Shown here: positions 1 through 13,200 of the stretch, piece after piece
How the letters are laid out: every line of letters starts with the position of its first letter
Position numbering within the stretch: the stretch's first letter is position 1
Assembly (NCBI RefSeq): GCF_023091745.1
Contig: NC_068922.1
Span: forward strand, 29,860,001-29,924,000
Direction: 5' to 3'
Length of the DNA stretch: 64,000 nt
Source: Budorcas taxicolor
Taxonomy: Eukaryota > Chordata > Mammalia > Artiodactyla > Bovidae
Notes under the pieces: generated by a model
Told to the model about the DNA's origin: nothing
The model's database searches: none
Seen by the model: the letters and a program-made list of their open reading frames with translations, nothing else
Position numbers and translations under genes: made by a program

Positions 1-960
1 ATATCTCTGGGCATTGATTCTAAAGAGTCTTTTTTGAGCTACTATTTTTTTTTTTTAATTCTATTTGAGAAGCTTTGAGAATTTTTACAAATCTTATTGG
101 TATATAAATATTTTTATATTATTAAAGCTAATATATGAAAATGATCAGGTTACAAATCAGAGGTGAAACTTCTAAATACAACCTTGAATGTTCTGTTAAA
201 AAGTCACTTGAAAACTATTTTCTAAAAAATCCTGGGACTGGAATAATTAATCCTAGCGGTTTGTGACGCTTTTTAATATTTAGGACTGCTTTTACATTTG
301 GAATTTTATTAAAACCCATTGCGAGTATTCTTTTAGAAGTACAAGATGAAGAAGTAAATAAATCAAAGTGTTTTATAACAAAAGAGAACGCAATAAAATT
401 TGATGTGTTTAAGGGCATTCAAGGGTGAGATAAGAAAGCTATTAGGTTTCCCCTACTATAGACCTCAGAGATAAACGAATACAAACAATTTACTTCCTTG
501 ACTTCTAAAGATTATTTGCTGGTAAAATGGATTGACGTCTTTTCACGAAAACACATTTGTGGCTAAGACCACACTGCCATTTTTACCCTCCACTTTGAAC
601 AGCACTGGTGTCCAGTTTTTGTTCTAAGACTATCCTTAGTTATTGATGAACTTATATGATCTCTGGTCTGGATTTAATACTTTTAATACTAAAAAAGGAA
701 TGAGTGCTCGGTCACCTATAGAAGCTAATACCATTAATACCATGTCAACTCATTTCTCTCTGACCTTAGGTAGACCTTTTCCTATCAAATTGGGCGGTTA
801 GATTTTTCTTGAAAACTAGCCAAAGGATTTATAAGCTTCTAGATAAAAGGATTCTAATGAAAGCTGTTCCACTATCTCAGCTTAGACATCCCATTCTATC
901 TTTCATGGCTTGCTTGAAATATCTCATCTGTTATTCATTAATTTTTATCCAATTTTTGTA
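1..960. other. Intron sequence, AT-rich, no feature seen
   Basis: Part of the ITGA8 intron downstream of exon J. I looked for the next calf-1 exon on the minus strand and saw none. No recognisable repeat. Confidence 0.5.
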
Positions 961-961
961 G

Positions 962-1200
962 GCCCACTAGAATGCAGGCTTTCTGTTGAGACCTGGTTCG
1001 AATCTGGGTTCTGTTCCTCATTACATGCAACTTTGGGTAATTCATTTGATTTCTCTAAGTCTCCGTTTCCTCATCTGTAATATGGGAGAAACACCTGACT
1101 CATAGGATTGCCAGTTGTTGTAAAAATTAAATGAGATAACACATGCACAAACCACCCAGTGAAGGGTTTATAACAGAGGGCAATCAATACATGTTAGCTA
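962..1200 (+). mobile_element. MIR SINE
   Basis: An old tRNA-derived SINE. It has the core pattern of a gttcgaatctgg-like B box, then ctttgggtaattcatttgatttc, tcctcatctgtaatatggg and ttgttgtaaaaattaaatgag, with the usual decay for an ancient mammalian copy. Confidence 0.75.
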
Positions 1201-1509
1201 ATAAAAACCTATTATAAATGTTTATCTTTCATTTAAATATTTACTTTTTTTGACTCAAGAAGTGAATTTATTAGACTACAGCTTGGCATATCTTTTAAAT
1301 ACCCAAGATCAATGGAAGGATAATCAATTTAAAATGTGAGAAAGTAAACATATTATTCTAGCACAGTATCCTAGAGTATAAACTGGGAATAAGTATTACT
1401 TGATAGAAAGTTTCAAACACTCAACTAAATGTGAGAAACACTGGGATAGAAGGTTTCCTTACTGCAGAACTTCTCAGCACTTTAAAATGCAGGCACCTAA
1501 AGGTCCCAG

Positions 1510-1785
1510 CAGAGAAGGCAATGGCAACCCACTCCAGTAATCTTGTCTGGAAAATCCCATGGGCAGAGAAGCCTGGTAGGCTGCAGTCCATGGGGTCGCT
1601 AAGAGTCGGACATGGCTGAGTGACTTCACTTTCACTTTTCACTTTCATGCATTGGAGAAGGAAATGGCAACCCACTCCAGTCTTCTTGCCTGGAGAATCC
1701 CAGGGATGGGGGAGCCTGGTGGGCTGCCGTCTATGGGGTTGCACAGAGTCGGACACGACTGAAGCAACAGCAGCAGCAGCAGCAG
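1510..1785 (+). mobile_element. BOV-A2 SINE with 10-bp target-site duplication
   Basis: A dimeric Bov-A unit: two copies of the caacccactccag block, joined by ttcactttcacttttcac, with a CAG-rich tail. AAGGTCCCAG flanks it at 1500-1509 and 1786-1795, an exact target-site duplication. Confidence 0.92.
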
Positions 1786-1859
1786 AAGGTCCCAGAGAGG
1801 ATATGATTCTTAGCAGTGACTACAGGACTCCCTTTAAAAGGCTCATCTCAAAGGAATAA

Positions 1860-2845
1860 CACTCTCTGGAAAATACTTTGGGAAGCTGTTTTTAATGCAA
1901 ACCTACACACTTACACATTTCCAGAAAAAGTTTTTTCCAAACAAGTCATTTCATTATCAATGATTCATAAACATCTATTTTAAAACAGAGAAATACATAT
2001 GTTTAACTTGTAACACTTAATTACGTAGCATTTGTAGATTTCAGTTTTTTCTCCCTTGATTTATGACTCCATAAAATAATGACTTTCACTATGATATTTA
2101 TTACAAGAAGTTACTCTGTATATACTTAAACTACAATGGCATAAAATGAATTTATTGCCCACAAGTAATCCTGAATGGGAAGTTCCTAAATCTGGAAACA
2201 AAGGGAAGAAAAAGGACTCCTTATTTTTTTATAAGCCTGTTACAGATCATGGTTAACCCTTTCTTTATTTTTGCTACAATTCTCTGTATTATTCTTCATC
2301 AAGTAAGGTGCATGGAAAATATGGACCTGGTAAAGTCGCTTTAAAACCTGGATTATAGTCATATTTTAACGTGAAAATACTGTGAATATATTCACATGGG
2401 AGGTATATCTAAAATAAAAGTTTAATCATCATTGCTAAAATTATTAATTCTGTTATTTCTTAAACCTTTTCAATCATAGTTCTTGGACTCAAAGGAAAAA
2501 AACTGTAGTGAAATTCAAAGAAAGAATATTAAAAAAAAGTCTGCAGTGAAAAAAAAATAGCCTTTAGAAATTTGTTGAGACTGAAGCTATGTGAGAATGA
2601 CATCAAAAGAGAAGGCATGTGAAAGCATTCATCATTTTGTGTATTTAAGCTCAGTTTATCCGGTTGGCACCAGTTATGATGCAAAATCCCACCACCCTGA
2701 GAATTTCCTGACAAATTGGTTTTAGTTGCCAGGTGCTAAGTTGCTGAGTGCTAATTGGTGGTGGGGGAGGGGGGTGGCTTTCCACTAGTTCTCTTTACAA
2801 TTCAATTAGACAGAAATCAGTTAAGGGCATCTGGTTTTTTCTTAC
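1860..2845. other. Intron sequence beside exon J, no feature seen
   Basis: AT-rich unique-looking sequence between the BOV-A2 element and the donor of exon J. No repeat family recognised. Confidence 0.5.
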
Positions 2846-2938
2846 ATTTGTTCCAGCCACCATAGGGTTCCCAAGGTCACACACCACCATTCGGGTGACA
2901 TTGTCCATCTTGTACTCACAACTCAGTGGGCGCAATGC
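2846..2938 (-). CDS. ITGA8: ITGA8 exon J (93 nt): calf-1
   Basis: The acceptor is cttgttgcag|GCATTG and the donor ACAAAT|gtaaga. Thirty-one codons: ALRPLSCEYKMDNVTRMVVC, DLGNPMVAGTN. It has an N-glycosylation sequon (NVT) and the calf-1 cysteine pair. It is the last exon of the gene I can find in the window. The next one, expected to begin YSLGLRF by comparison with the human protein as I recall it, is not seen in 1-2845. Confidence 0.94.
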
Positions 2939-5900
2939 CTGCAACAAGGAAGAACACCAGTGCGGAGTCAGGGGGCAGAATAAACGACATCCTGTCACGA
3001 AAGTAATGGGGCAGCCGGGAAGCTTCTCTTGATTTCAAACACCTGTGTGAATGCCTGAGCCCAAAGATTCATGTGTGACCATCAACTTGGAAGAGAAGTG
3101 TGTGAGAAAAGACCAAAGTTTAATTTTAAGAAGTAATGTGCTGGATGGGTAAACACCTTTTCTGTTTCATTGAGGAAGAAAACACTGTGCAGAATATTTA
3201 TATGCACACTTTTGAAATGATTTGCACTACTGTTTAATGTGGGGCATGAATATTACAGATAATTAAACACGACTAAGCCAATTCTTGCAAGAATGAATGA
3301 CAGCAAGATATATAGGTTATCATATGACCCAATGACCATTTGCAAGAGAATTGCTTTGAACACACATTTCTCCCTACATTGGTTCCATGTTGAGATTACA
3401 CACCCAATCTTAGTTCAGTCTTATAAATACTTAAGATGACAAGAGAGCACATTTATGTTTACCCCCTGCTTTTCATCTTCTTTTGTGCCCCACATCCTAT
3501 TCTGATTAGAATATATATAAAGTCAAGTTCAAAGAGATGCTTAGAATTATGTGCTGGAGAAGGTCTGAAGGTTACACTCAATGGAGGAGTTTTATCATTG
3601 GACTCCTGTCCTCTACTCACAGCTCTTCTTGTGTCTTCAGGCTACTCCCATTTGTCTGGAAGTCCACAGCTGGATCTACACCCAGAGCTGCTTTCCATCT
3701 TTCAAAACCTAATGTCTCTATGGCCCTGCTCTGGCTTTGAGCAGCTAGACATGTTCATCCATTCTTTCACTCTAACTTGTTAAGTGCCACTGATATATTA
3801 CCTGTCAGCCTCACTGCCAAAGATAAGCTTGCAAAATGAGGACTTTGACAAAGGACCGCATGAGAGGACCGTGGAAAAGGGATCCAAATATGAGGACCTC
3901 TTATCCATCTGTCAGCCCTACTGAAATTTCATTTAAGAAAGTCATGTGAATTTTCAAGTAGAAGTTTCAGAAACCATCCCCTTTCCCTTCTTCCCACTTC
4001 ATTGAGAAAAACCAAGAATCAAAACAAAGAAAAGGCAAACAAATCTCAGACATCTAAGTCAAGATTTCTGTGGGTAAATCATACACTTTAAGAAAATTAA
4101 GAGGGCAGGGGGTTTTGTATCTGTTCTATTCCCAGAGGCTAGAACAATGTCCAGCACAAAGCAGTAGATGGTGTCTGGAGATACAGAGCACAAGTAGCTC
4201 ATAATCTCTCCTACGAGGAGCCTGAAATAAAATAGACAAACACATGTTGTTGTTGTTCAGTTGCTAAGGGTCCGACTCTGTGACCCTATGGACTGTGGCC
4301 TGCCAGGATCCTCTGTCCATGGGATTCTACAGACAAGCATAATGGAGTGGGTTGTCATTTACTTTTTCAGGGGATCTTCCCAACAAGGGATCGAACTTGT
4401 GTCTCCTACATTGGCAGATGGATTCTTTACCGCTGTGTGCCAGGAAAGCCCCATGGACAAGCACATACTTAAGTATAAAACCCTTTTGCTGCCACCAGCC
4501 ATTGAAAGGTCTGGTCCAATTCATGAGAAAGAAGCAAAATTTCTGATGTCCAGAGGAAGCATTTAATATCTGCTCTTTCCAAATAACCTGAGCAACGTTA
4601 GTATCCTAAGTAAGAAATGTATTTTTTAAAAGTTGGTAATATTTTTGCTTCTCAAATTTAGCTTTCGCATCTATTCAAGTTCTGAAGGATCCAAAAGTAA
4701 CCCTAATTGTAAGAGATTTTTTTTGTTGGAATTACTCAATCCCGAAAACAGGAGGGAAAAAAAAAGAACCCAGCAAAAGCTTTCCAAAATACCCATGTGT
4801 CCCTTGAACATAATTCAAGGATTTGGTTTCTATAGTAAATATTTTTATCTTATCTGAAGGTTGAGAGTTATATGTACATTTTCCCCAACTGTCTAGAAAT
4901 AGCTTTTTCACATCAATCAAAGATCTTTCTTCCTCCCCAGAGTCCCACCCTTTTTCTTTTTTTAACCTTTATTTCCTCTCTCTGAGTGGGAGAAACAATG
5001 ATTGTTTTTCTAGATATTTCTAGACTATTTTCCTCAGCTGTTCCTGAGACTATCTTGTTCTCATCCATTTATAGCTCTTAGATCATTATTCATTCACGGA
5101 AAATATTTACTGTGTACCTGTCACTAACCAGGCACTGATGAAAAAACAACAACAAAACAAAACCTTGTCCTCCTTAAACTTCCTATTACAGAAAGAAGTA
5201 TAATAAAGAATCACAAGCAATCGTAGCAAGCAATGGAGACATAGTTTGTTAAGTTTCATGATAGAGAAATTCACAGTGACGGAGGAGCACACGCACATAG
5301 AAATGAGCCACCAGAACTTACTTACAAGACAGAGAGAGACTCACCGACTTGGAGAACACGCTTATGGTTGCCGGAGGAAAGAAGAGGGGAAAGATAGTTG
5401 GGGGGGTGGGGGGGGGGTTGGGATAGACATGTACACACTGCTACATTTAAAATGGATAACCACCAAGGACCTACTGTATAGCACACAGAACTCTGCTCAA
5501 TGTCGTGTGGCAACCTGGATGGGAAGGGAGTTTGGGGGAAAATACATACAAGGGTTTCCCTGGTGGCTCAGCTGGTGAAGAATCCACCTGCAATGCGGGA
5601 GACCTGGGTTCAATCCCTGGGTTGGGAAGATCCCCTGGAGAAGGGAAAAGCTACCCACTCCAGTATTGTGGCCTGGAGAATTCCATGGACTGTATAGTCC
5701 ATGGGGGTCGCAAAGAGTCAGACATGACTGAGTGACTTTCACTTTCACTTTCAGATATATGTATATGTATGGCCGGGTCCCTTCATGTTCACCTGAAACT
5801 ATCACAATATTGTTTGCTAATCAGCTATACTCCAATGCAAAATAAAAAGATATTTAAAAAAAAGAAAAAGAAGCAGTCAAAGAGGACACCCTGGAGGAAG

Positions 5901-7258
5901 AGACGTCTAAGTTCCTGGGGGGCAGGGGGGGCTGCAGAGACAGGGCAGCTCAGAGGTTAAGAGGACGGGCCTGACCTGACAGCTCAGGTGTAAATCTTGG
6001 TTCTGCTACATAATAGCTGCGTGACTTCGGGCATGTTTCTGTTTCTTCTTATCTATGATAGCCTTGCTGTGTCTCTATCAGGCTGCTAGGAGGATTAAGT
6101 AAGTTGAATACTTGCAAGAGCTCAGAGCAGAGCACAGCTCACAGCAATTGCTCCATCACTATTAGACTGAGGCCTGACGGGTGAGTGGTAAGAAGTAAGC
6201 TGGGAAAAGGGGACAGAGAGTGGAGTTACTGAGGGGGCAGGACATGTGAGCCCTCTGTGCTGGGAGGGTTCATGGGTAATACAGAAACTGAAAAGGAATT
6301 CCATCCCTCTAGGATTAGGGTGTGGGTAAAGGAAGGACCCAAACACCTGTGATGCGGCTGAGATGAGCGTGCAAGTGTGCTCAGCCACTCAGCTGTATCC
6401 GACTCTTTGCAACCCCATGGACTGTAGCTCTCCAGGCTCTTCTGTCCATGGGATTTTACAGGCAAGAATACTGGAGTGGGTTGCCTTTACCTCCTCCAGG
6501 GATCTTCCTGACCCAGGGATCAAACCCACGTCTCCTGTGTCTTCTGCACTGGCAGGCAGGTTCTTTACCACTGAGCCACCTGAGAAGCCCAAGAGGAGAT
6601 CAGCAGGGGTGTAATTAAGGGCCTCATAAGTCATCTTAGGGATTTGCTCTTTATCCTACAAGCAATGGGGAGCTAGGAAGGGTTTTGTGTGTGTGTGTGT
6701 GTTTTTTAATTGGAGTCTAGTTGCTTTACAACGTTGTGTTAGCTTCTCCTGTACACCATGCGAATTAGCTATATGTATACATATACCCCCTCCCTAATGG
6801 ACCTCCCTCCCCCACCCCTCCGGCCGACCCTCTGGGTCACCACAGAGCACCGAGCTGAGCACCCACCAGCTGTCTTACACATGGCAGTGTATGTGTATCA
6901 GTGCCGCTCTCCCAATTTGTCCCACACTCGCCTTTCCTCCTGTGTCCACAAGTCCAGTCCCCACGTCTATGCCTCTATTCCTGCCCTGCAAATAGCTTCA
7001 TCTGTACCATTTTTCTAGATTCCACATATATGCTTTGATTTGCATTTTAGAAAGGCGGCTTCCTGTGTAGGGAAGAGGCTGGGAGATGGGGAGATGACAG
7101 GAGACTGTTGTAGTCATCTCAGAAGAAGACTGAGTCCGTCTGGAGAAAGGCAGTGAGATGGAGAGAGGATTTAAGTTTTAGAAACTGAGTGGAGACTAGT
7201 GGAGTTCCCTGAGACAGGCTATGGAGAGGAGTGTGGAAAGATGAAGTCCAGTTCTTTT

Positions 7259-7290
<32 letters not shown>

Positions 7291-10200
7291 GATAAACAAG
7301 ATTTGTTCTCACGATGCAATATTCCTCAGCAATATACAGGAATAACTACTGATGACTAATACATACTAGGACATACATGAACCTCAAAAACATTGTACTA
7401 AGCGAAAGCTAGACGCAAATGACTGTTTATGGTATGGCCCCATTAATATGAAGTGTACAGAAAACGCACATTTACACAGATGGGAGTAAATCAGTGGCTG
7501 CCTTGGCTGGATTTAGGGGTGGTGAGGGACTGCAAATAAGCACATGGCAACTTTTTGAGATGATGGAAATGTTCTAAATCTGTATTGCTGTGATAGTTGC
7601 ATCCCTCTACAAATCTACTAAAATAACTGAATTGTGTGTGTATTGAACTTATGTAATTACAATGGGTAGATTTTACAGGATACACATTGAACCTCAGTGA
7701 GGCTGTTAAAGAAAAAGATCATAGGTTTAGGGACCAGAGTATTGGGATGATTTAGAAACATTTTATTATTGGAGCCAGGGGGAAATTGAGGTAGGTTAAA
7801 ATCTGATGGCTATATTCAACTATATACCTGTGATGAACTGAATAATGGGCCCAAGAAATCCAGTTCTGGACACACTGAGTGTGAAGTGGGTGGCGACAGA
7901 AGAATGAAGTGTATATGGGGTCCCTGGAATAGACAGGTTCATAGAGGCAGAATGTGGAATGCTGGGTCCCAGAGGCCGGGGAAGGGGGTAAGAGGGAGCC
8001 CAGGTTTCCTGGGTACAGAGTTTCTGTTTGGGATGATGAAAATGTTCTGGAGCTGGTCAGTAGTGATACAGCAATGGCATTATACTTCATGTCACTGAAC
8101 TGTACACTTCAAAAGGGTTAAAATGGTAACTTTTATGTGACATATATTTTACCACAATAATAAAAAGATAACGCACATAGGCTTTTATTTCTGGAAACAT
8201 TTAGAAGAAAGGTCACTGTAAAAAAGCATAAAGGCTGACTCCATTAAGGTCTTTAGAGCAGGAGATGACCAACATCTACATTTTTGAAAAGATGCATGCT
8301 TTCCACTGTATATATGTACCACACCTTCTTTATCCATTCCTCTGTCATGGACATCGAGGTTGCTTCCAGGTCCTGGCTATTGTAAACAGTGCTGCAATGA
8401 ACACCAGGATGCTCCGTCTTTTGTAATTATGGTTTTCTCAGGATATATGCCCAGTGGTGGGACTGCTGGGTCGTATGGTAGCTCCGTTTTTAACTTTTTA
8501 GTTTTTTATCCCTATTTTTAGTCTTTTTAGTTAGGATTGATATATATACTCTACCATGTGTAAAATAGGTAGCTATTGGGAATCTGCTGTACAGCACACA
8601 GAGCTCAGTTCAGTATTCTATGAAGACCCAGAGGGGTGGGATGGGGTGGTGGGAGGGAGGTCCAAGAGGAAGGGGATATATATACGCATATAGCTGATTC
8701 ACTTTGTTGTATAGAAGAAAGTAACACAACATTGTAAAGCAATTATGCTCAAATAAAAAAAAATGATTTTAATCAAAGAACAACAAAACCAACAATCAGA
8801 TAATCCCTCATATTTTTCCTCTTGAGAGAAAATTGCTTTAAAAAAGCCCTAAACTTGAACTGAGTATAAAGAAAAAGGGACACAAACCTCAAACTGCTTA
8901 AAAACAAAGAAGGAATTAGAATGTGGCTTAGTCATGTCAAATTCAAATTCTGCCCAAGGGAAACTGATGGAGGAAAACAGTTAAGGACTCATTGGAGAGT
9001 ATGGATAATGTCTGTTGTAATGTCTAAAGCCCTAAAGATAGAAACGATAAATGTTTCCTATGTTTTCCATGCAACAAAGTGGATAGTAAACTGGATGTTT
9101 TGCTAAAAGAAGAATATTTTGAATAGATGCTTTGTGTAACTAAGTCAGGAGTGGAGTGACAGAAAGGGCATTGAAATAAAAACAGAAGAGCCCTGGAACA
9201 GCTTTTAAAATAACATACTTGAGCTTCATTGTTTGTTTGTTTATGTATTATTTGCTTGTAAGTGTTCCTAGATGATATGTTCCCTGGAAACAACAGAAAT
9301 TTGTGATGACTTTAGGACTGTCAAATATACTTGATTATTGTTCTTCTGGGTTTATTTACTGAAAAGATAATTTAACTAAAACATCAATCATGAGACTAGA
9401 GGTGTGCATAGAGAATTTTGTATTCCTCACATTTGTAAATGTCTTTCAAATACCCACATCACAACAGTTGTTAGCATTTCTTTAAAGGAATTATATTTCA
9501 TTAGATGATATAACCATTAGAATGTGCATATTTCCAAGATGGTGCAGTTTTTGGAAAGTAGCAGAATTTTAATAAACATCAGTTAAAAGAACCATACCCA
9601 TCAACAAGAATTTAAATAATACTCATTGTGCAGACTTCCATGAAAACTGCAGGCAAGACTATGCAAGTATGAAACTTGGCCTCTGCCCTTAAATGTGTGT
9701 CTGTATATCTCCGAAACCAAAGGACTGTCTCTGTTATCCTTTGGTGTATTTATAATGATTTTCTATCAGAACCCAAAGATATTCTGCATGGGAAGATACA
9801 TATTCTGATAAGGAAAGGGAAGCTATAAAGAGCATCAGGGTCAGTTTAACAAACAGAGGCACTTCAGGATTGGCAAATGACTAAAGCTTGGCTTTTTCTT
9901 GGTCCTGTTCCTGAAAAGGTAGACTAACAAGAAAGGAAAAAAATGAATGCATTTCGTTTCCAGTGCCTGTCTAGGCTCTTTTCAGTGCCAAGCTGGGATT
10001 GGCAGGACCTTCCTCCAAAAGCAGTAATGAAAATCAGACCTCCTGGGACCTGCTTGAAGCATAAAGGAGCTCAAAGTCGAGGCCAGAAAACAGCTGGGGT
10101 TGGTGGGAGTCAGCTTGGGGGTCATCAGTGTGATGGTGATGGATCACATTGATGGGCTGCTTCTTTCAGGCAGTGGTCTTCCTCATTTCAGCGCCCAATC

Positions 10201-13200
10201 TTTGGTCACTTTATCTTTGCACTGGGGCCAAGAAAGATATGAATACTTACTTAAGACCATCACCTTTCCTGGGCCATTGCTATTGTGCTTAACAAAATGG
10301 GGTGCCATCTTGTTTCCTTTTATTAATGAAGAAACTCTGAGCTAAGATGACTTAACATGGATTTGATTTCAAAATACACCTAGCTCTTTCCTCCTTCAGA
10401 TCACCTCCTGGCATTACCTTATTGCTGCGTTCAATCCCAACATAATCGGCCGCTTCCGGAATGCTCACAAAGAGCTCAGCTTCGTAGGCACCTTCCCCTT
10501 CATTTCTCGCACTGATTATGAGCATAAGGTGGTTTTCATCTCCAATGATGACCTGATGCTTATCTCTAAAAATAAAGTTTAAAAAGAATCATTAGGTATG
10601 ATATATCTCTGGATGCGTGGATATTTTATTTAAGGACTTAGAGGAAGATGAGAACATGCAAGACTGAGAAAAAATAAGATTCATTGTCGTGAGGGGGTGA
10701 TCAGAAGAATTAAAACTGTCTGGATGGGAAGGGTACGAAAACACCCCAGGGTAAACGTTTAACCACCAGTTCTCCAAACTAGTGGTTACTGGTGGAGGGG
10801 GGAGGGGCAATATTGAGGCCAGGGAGTGGGAGGCACACACTACTGGCTGTTAAGTTAGGCTCAAGGATTGTATTGTACCATGTAGGGTATATAGCCTGTA
10901 GTTTGTAATAAGTATAAGTGGAAAGTAACCTTTAAAACCTATATAATAAATAAATAAACAACCAGTTCTCAAAAAAAAAAAAAAAATTAAACAAAACTAC
11001 GACCTACAGCATTTGCTAATTCCAGTGGTATAAATCCTCCCGTTGTGATCAATTTTCAGCTACCCACATACTTAACAGTCTACCAGCAAAAACTGAACAC
11101 TTTAAAATTCAGTTCACAAGCCAGAAGGAGGGAGCTTCAGCCCATCCATGAAAACCTCCCATAGGAGGAAGACAGACAGCAGGAAGAGAAGGAGAGAGGT
11201 GATTTAGAAAGTACGAGGAGGAGGCGTGGGCAACACAAAGGGGAACCTAAGGCAAGAAAAAGGCAGACAAAAGAAGATCTCAAACAACTACTGGAAGATT
11301 GGGGGGTATTTTGAAGAAATTTAATTCCCTCCAAACTTCTAATCGAATCAGCATTTGGAAAAGCCCACTTTTGACCCTTAATCAAAGATATTGGTTTGGA
11401 CACTCACTAAATTATGAAATTTGGAAAAGGTCCCCATGAGCGGTTACCAAAGAGATTCCACACTGGCAGTGAGATAGTTCCTGGGGTGGGTCTGGGTTGA
11501 AGGAGGTGGGGAGGAGCACATTTTTACTGGGTGCTCTTTGATTCCTATTGGATTTTGTGACATCTTCAGCTTTACTTCATCGAGTGCCATTAACATTTTT
11601 TTCCTCCAGCAAATCAAAACTGTTTTTTGTTTTGACCGTCTTAAAGATGCCTCTAAGTCACAGGGTGCTGCAGAAATGGGTTCAGTAAAGATGTGGATGG
11701 AACCGGCTTGTCTGAATCCTTTGTCCACAAGACAGAGGCAAAGAAAGTTTCTTCCTATGCTTTTTCTGCCATAGGATATTTTACCCCTTAGACCTATTGA
11801 TTTCCTTAATACAGTGCAGTCAGAACCAGTGCTGGACTGCTGTATCTCCATCACAAGCCACAGAGAAGTCCTTTGATTCTTTTTTTTTTTTTTTAATGAA
11901 ATAGCTTATTATTTATTCTTTAGACTATTCCAATAGTACATTTCTTAGATATGAATGTTTTATTTAAACTTTTTGATATAGAGATTTTTCATGGTATTGT
12001 AACAAAAAAAGATAAGATTCCATCTGATGACAAGTTGATATCTGTGACAAGCTAGTTTGCATACGTACCCTGGGCATGGCTAAATAAGGTGAAAATTAAA
12101 TAAGACTTTACAAAGGGTATAGTATTATAATGCCAGAATTCAGAAAGTACTGCCTTGTGTATTCTAATTGCCATTCCTTTTTAATTATTAGAAAGTATAA
12201 CATTTAATTTAAATTTAATAAATTAAGATATTTTTAATAAATTTAATAAAATTTATTTAAATTTAATAAATTAAGATTTTTTACTGCAAGAAATAATCAC
12301 ATAATCTGTTATGTGCCCCTTGAATTCGTCTATGTACCCCCAGAATGCTTCTAAGTGAAAATGTAGTTTCTATTTCTTTGCTATTTAGTTCCCAAGTCAT
12401 ATCCAACTCTTTGTGATCCTGTGGACTGTGGCCCACCTGGTTCCTCTGTTTGTGGGATTTCCCAGGCAAGAATACTAGAGTGGGTTTCCATTTCCTTCTC
12501 CAGGGGCTCTTTCTGACCCAGGGATCTAACCCACATCTCCTGCATTGCCAGGCGGATTGTTTATCACTGAGCCACCAGGGAAGCCATAAAGTTTTAACTA
12601 AATACTTTAAGAAGTCTTAAATAATGAGTTATATGAACCAACTGGGGAAAACGCTAGAATTTTTGATAGTAAAGGTTTATTCAGAATTGAAACAATTTCA
12701 CTTTGTTATTTCAAAACATACTTTTATGTATGTGACATAAAAAAAACTTTTTATTTTAAGTCAATTATTGATTCACATGCACTTATAAGAAATAACACTG
12801 AGATCCCATGTGCCCTTTCCTCAGTTGCCCCCAAAGGTAACATCTTGAAAACTATAATGAATCCTATTAACAGCATAGGGCCATTTTTTTAAAAATGCAT
12901 TTATTTACTATTTACTTGGCTGTATTGGATTGAGTGGTAGACAGCAGGATTCTTCACTGCCACACAGGGACGTTCTCATTGTGGTGCCCGGGTTTAGTTG
13001 CTCCACAGCATATGGGATCTTTGTTTCCCCACCGGGGATTGAACCCATGTTCCCTGCACGGCAAGGTGGATTCTTTACTACTGGACCACCAGGGAAGTTC
13101 CAGGACACTGCCCTTTGATTCTTACTTGATTTTGTGACATCTTCAGCTTTACTTCATTAAGTGACATTAACATCTTTTTCCCAGTAAATCAAAATTGCTT

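Noticed and set aside
215..418. Possible next ITGA8 exon at the left edge
   Set aside because: The minus-strand translation shows no calf-1 similarity, and the expected YSLGLRF-type sequence is not found anywhere in 1-2845.
3436..3783. 115-codon plus-strand ORF in an intron
   Set aside because: No domain, no splice context and no repeat of the pattern elsewhere; length is compatible with chance.
5552..5753. tRNA-like A and B box sequence in SINE heads
   Set aside because: These are the tRNA-derived heads of Bov-tA and CHR SINEs; no cloverleaf with a full acceptor stem is present, so they are not tRNA genes.
11444..11854. 136-codon minus-strand ORF overlapping the three-copy duplication
   Set aside because: It resembles no family, does not continue ITGA8, and the corresponding frame is not kept in the other copies.
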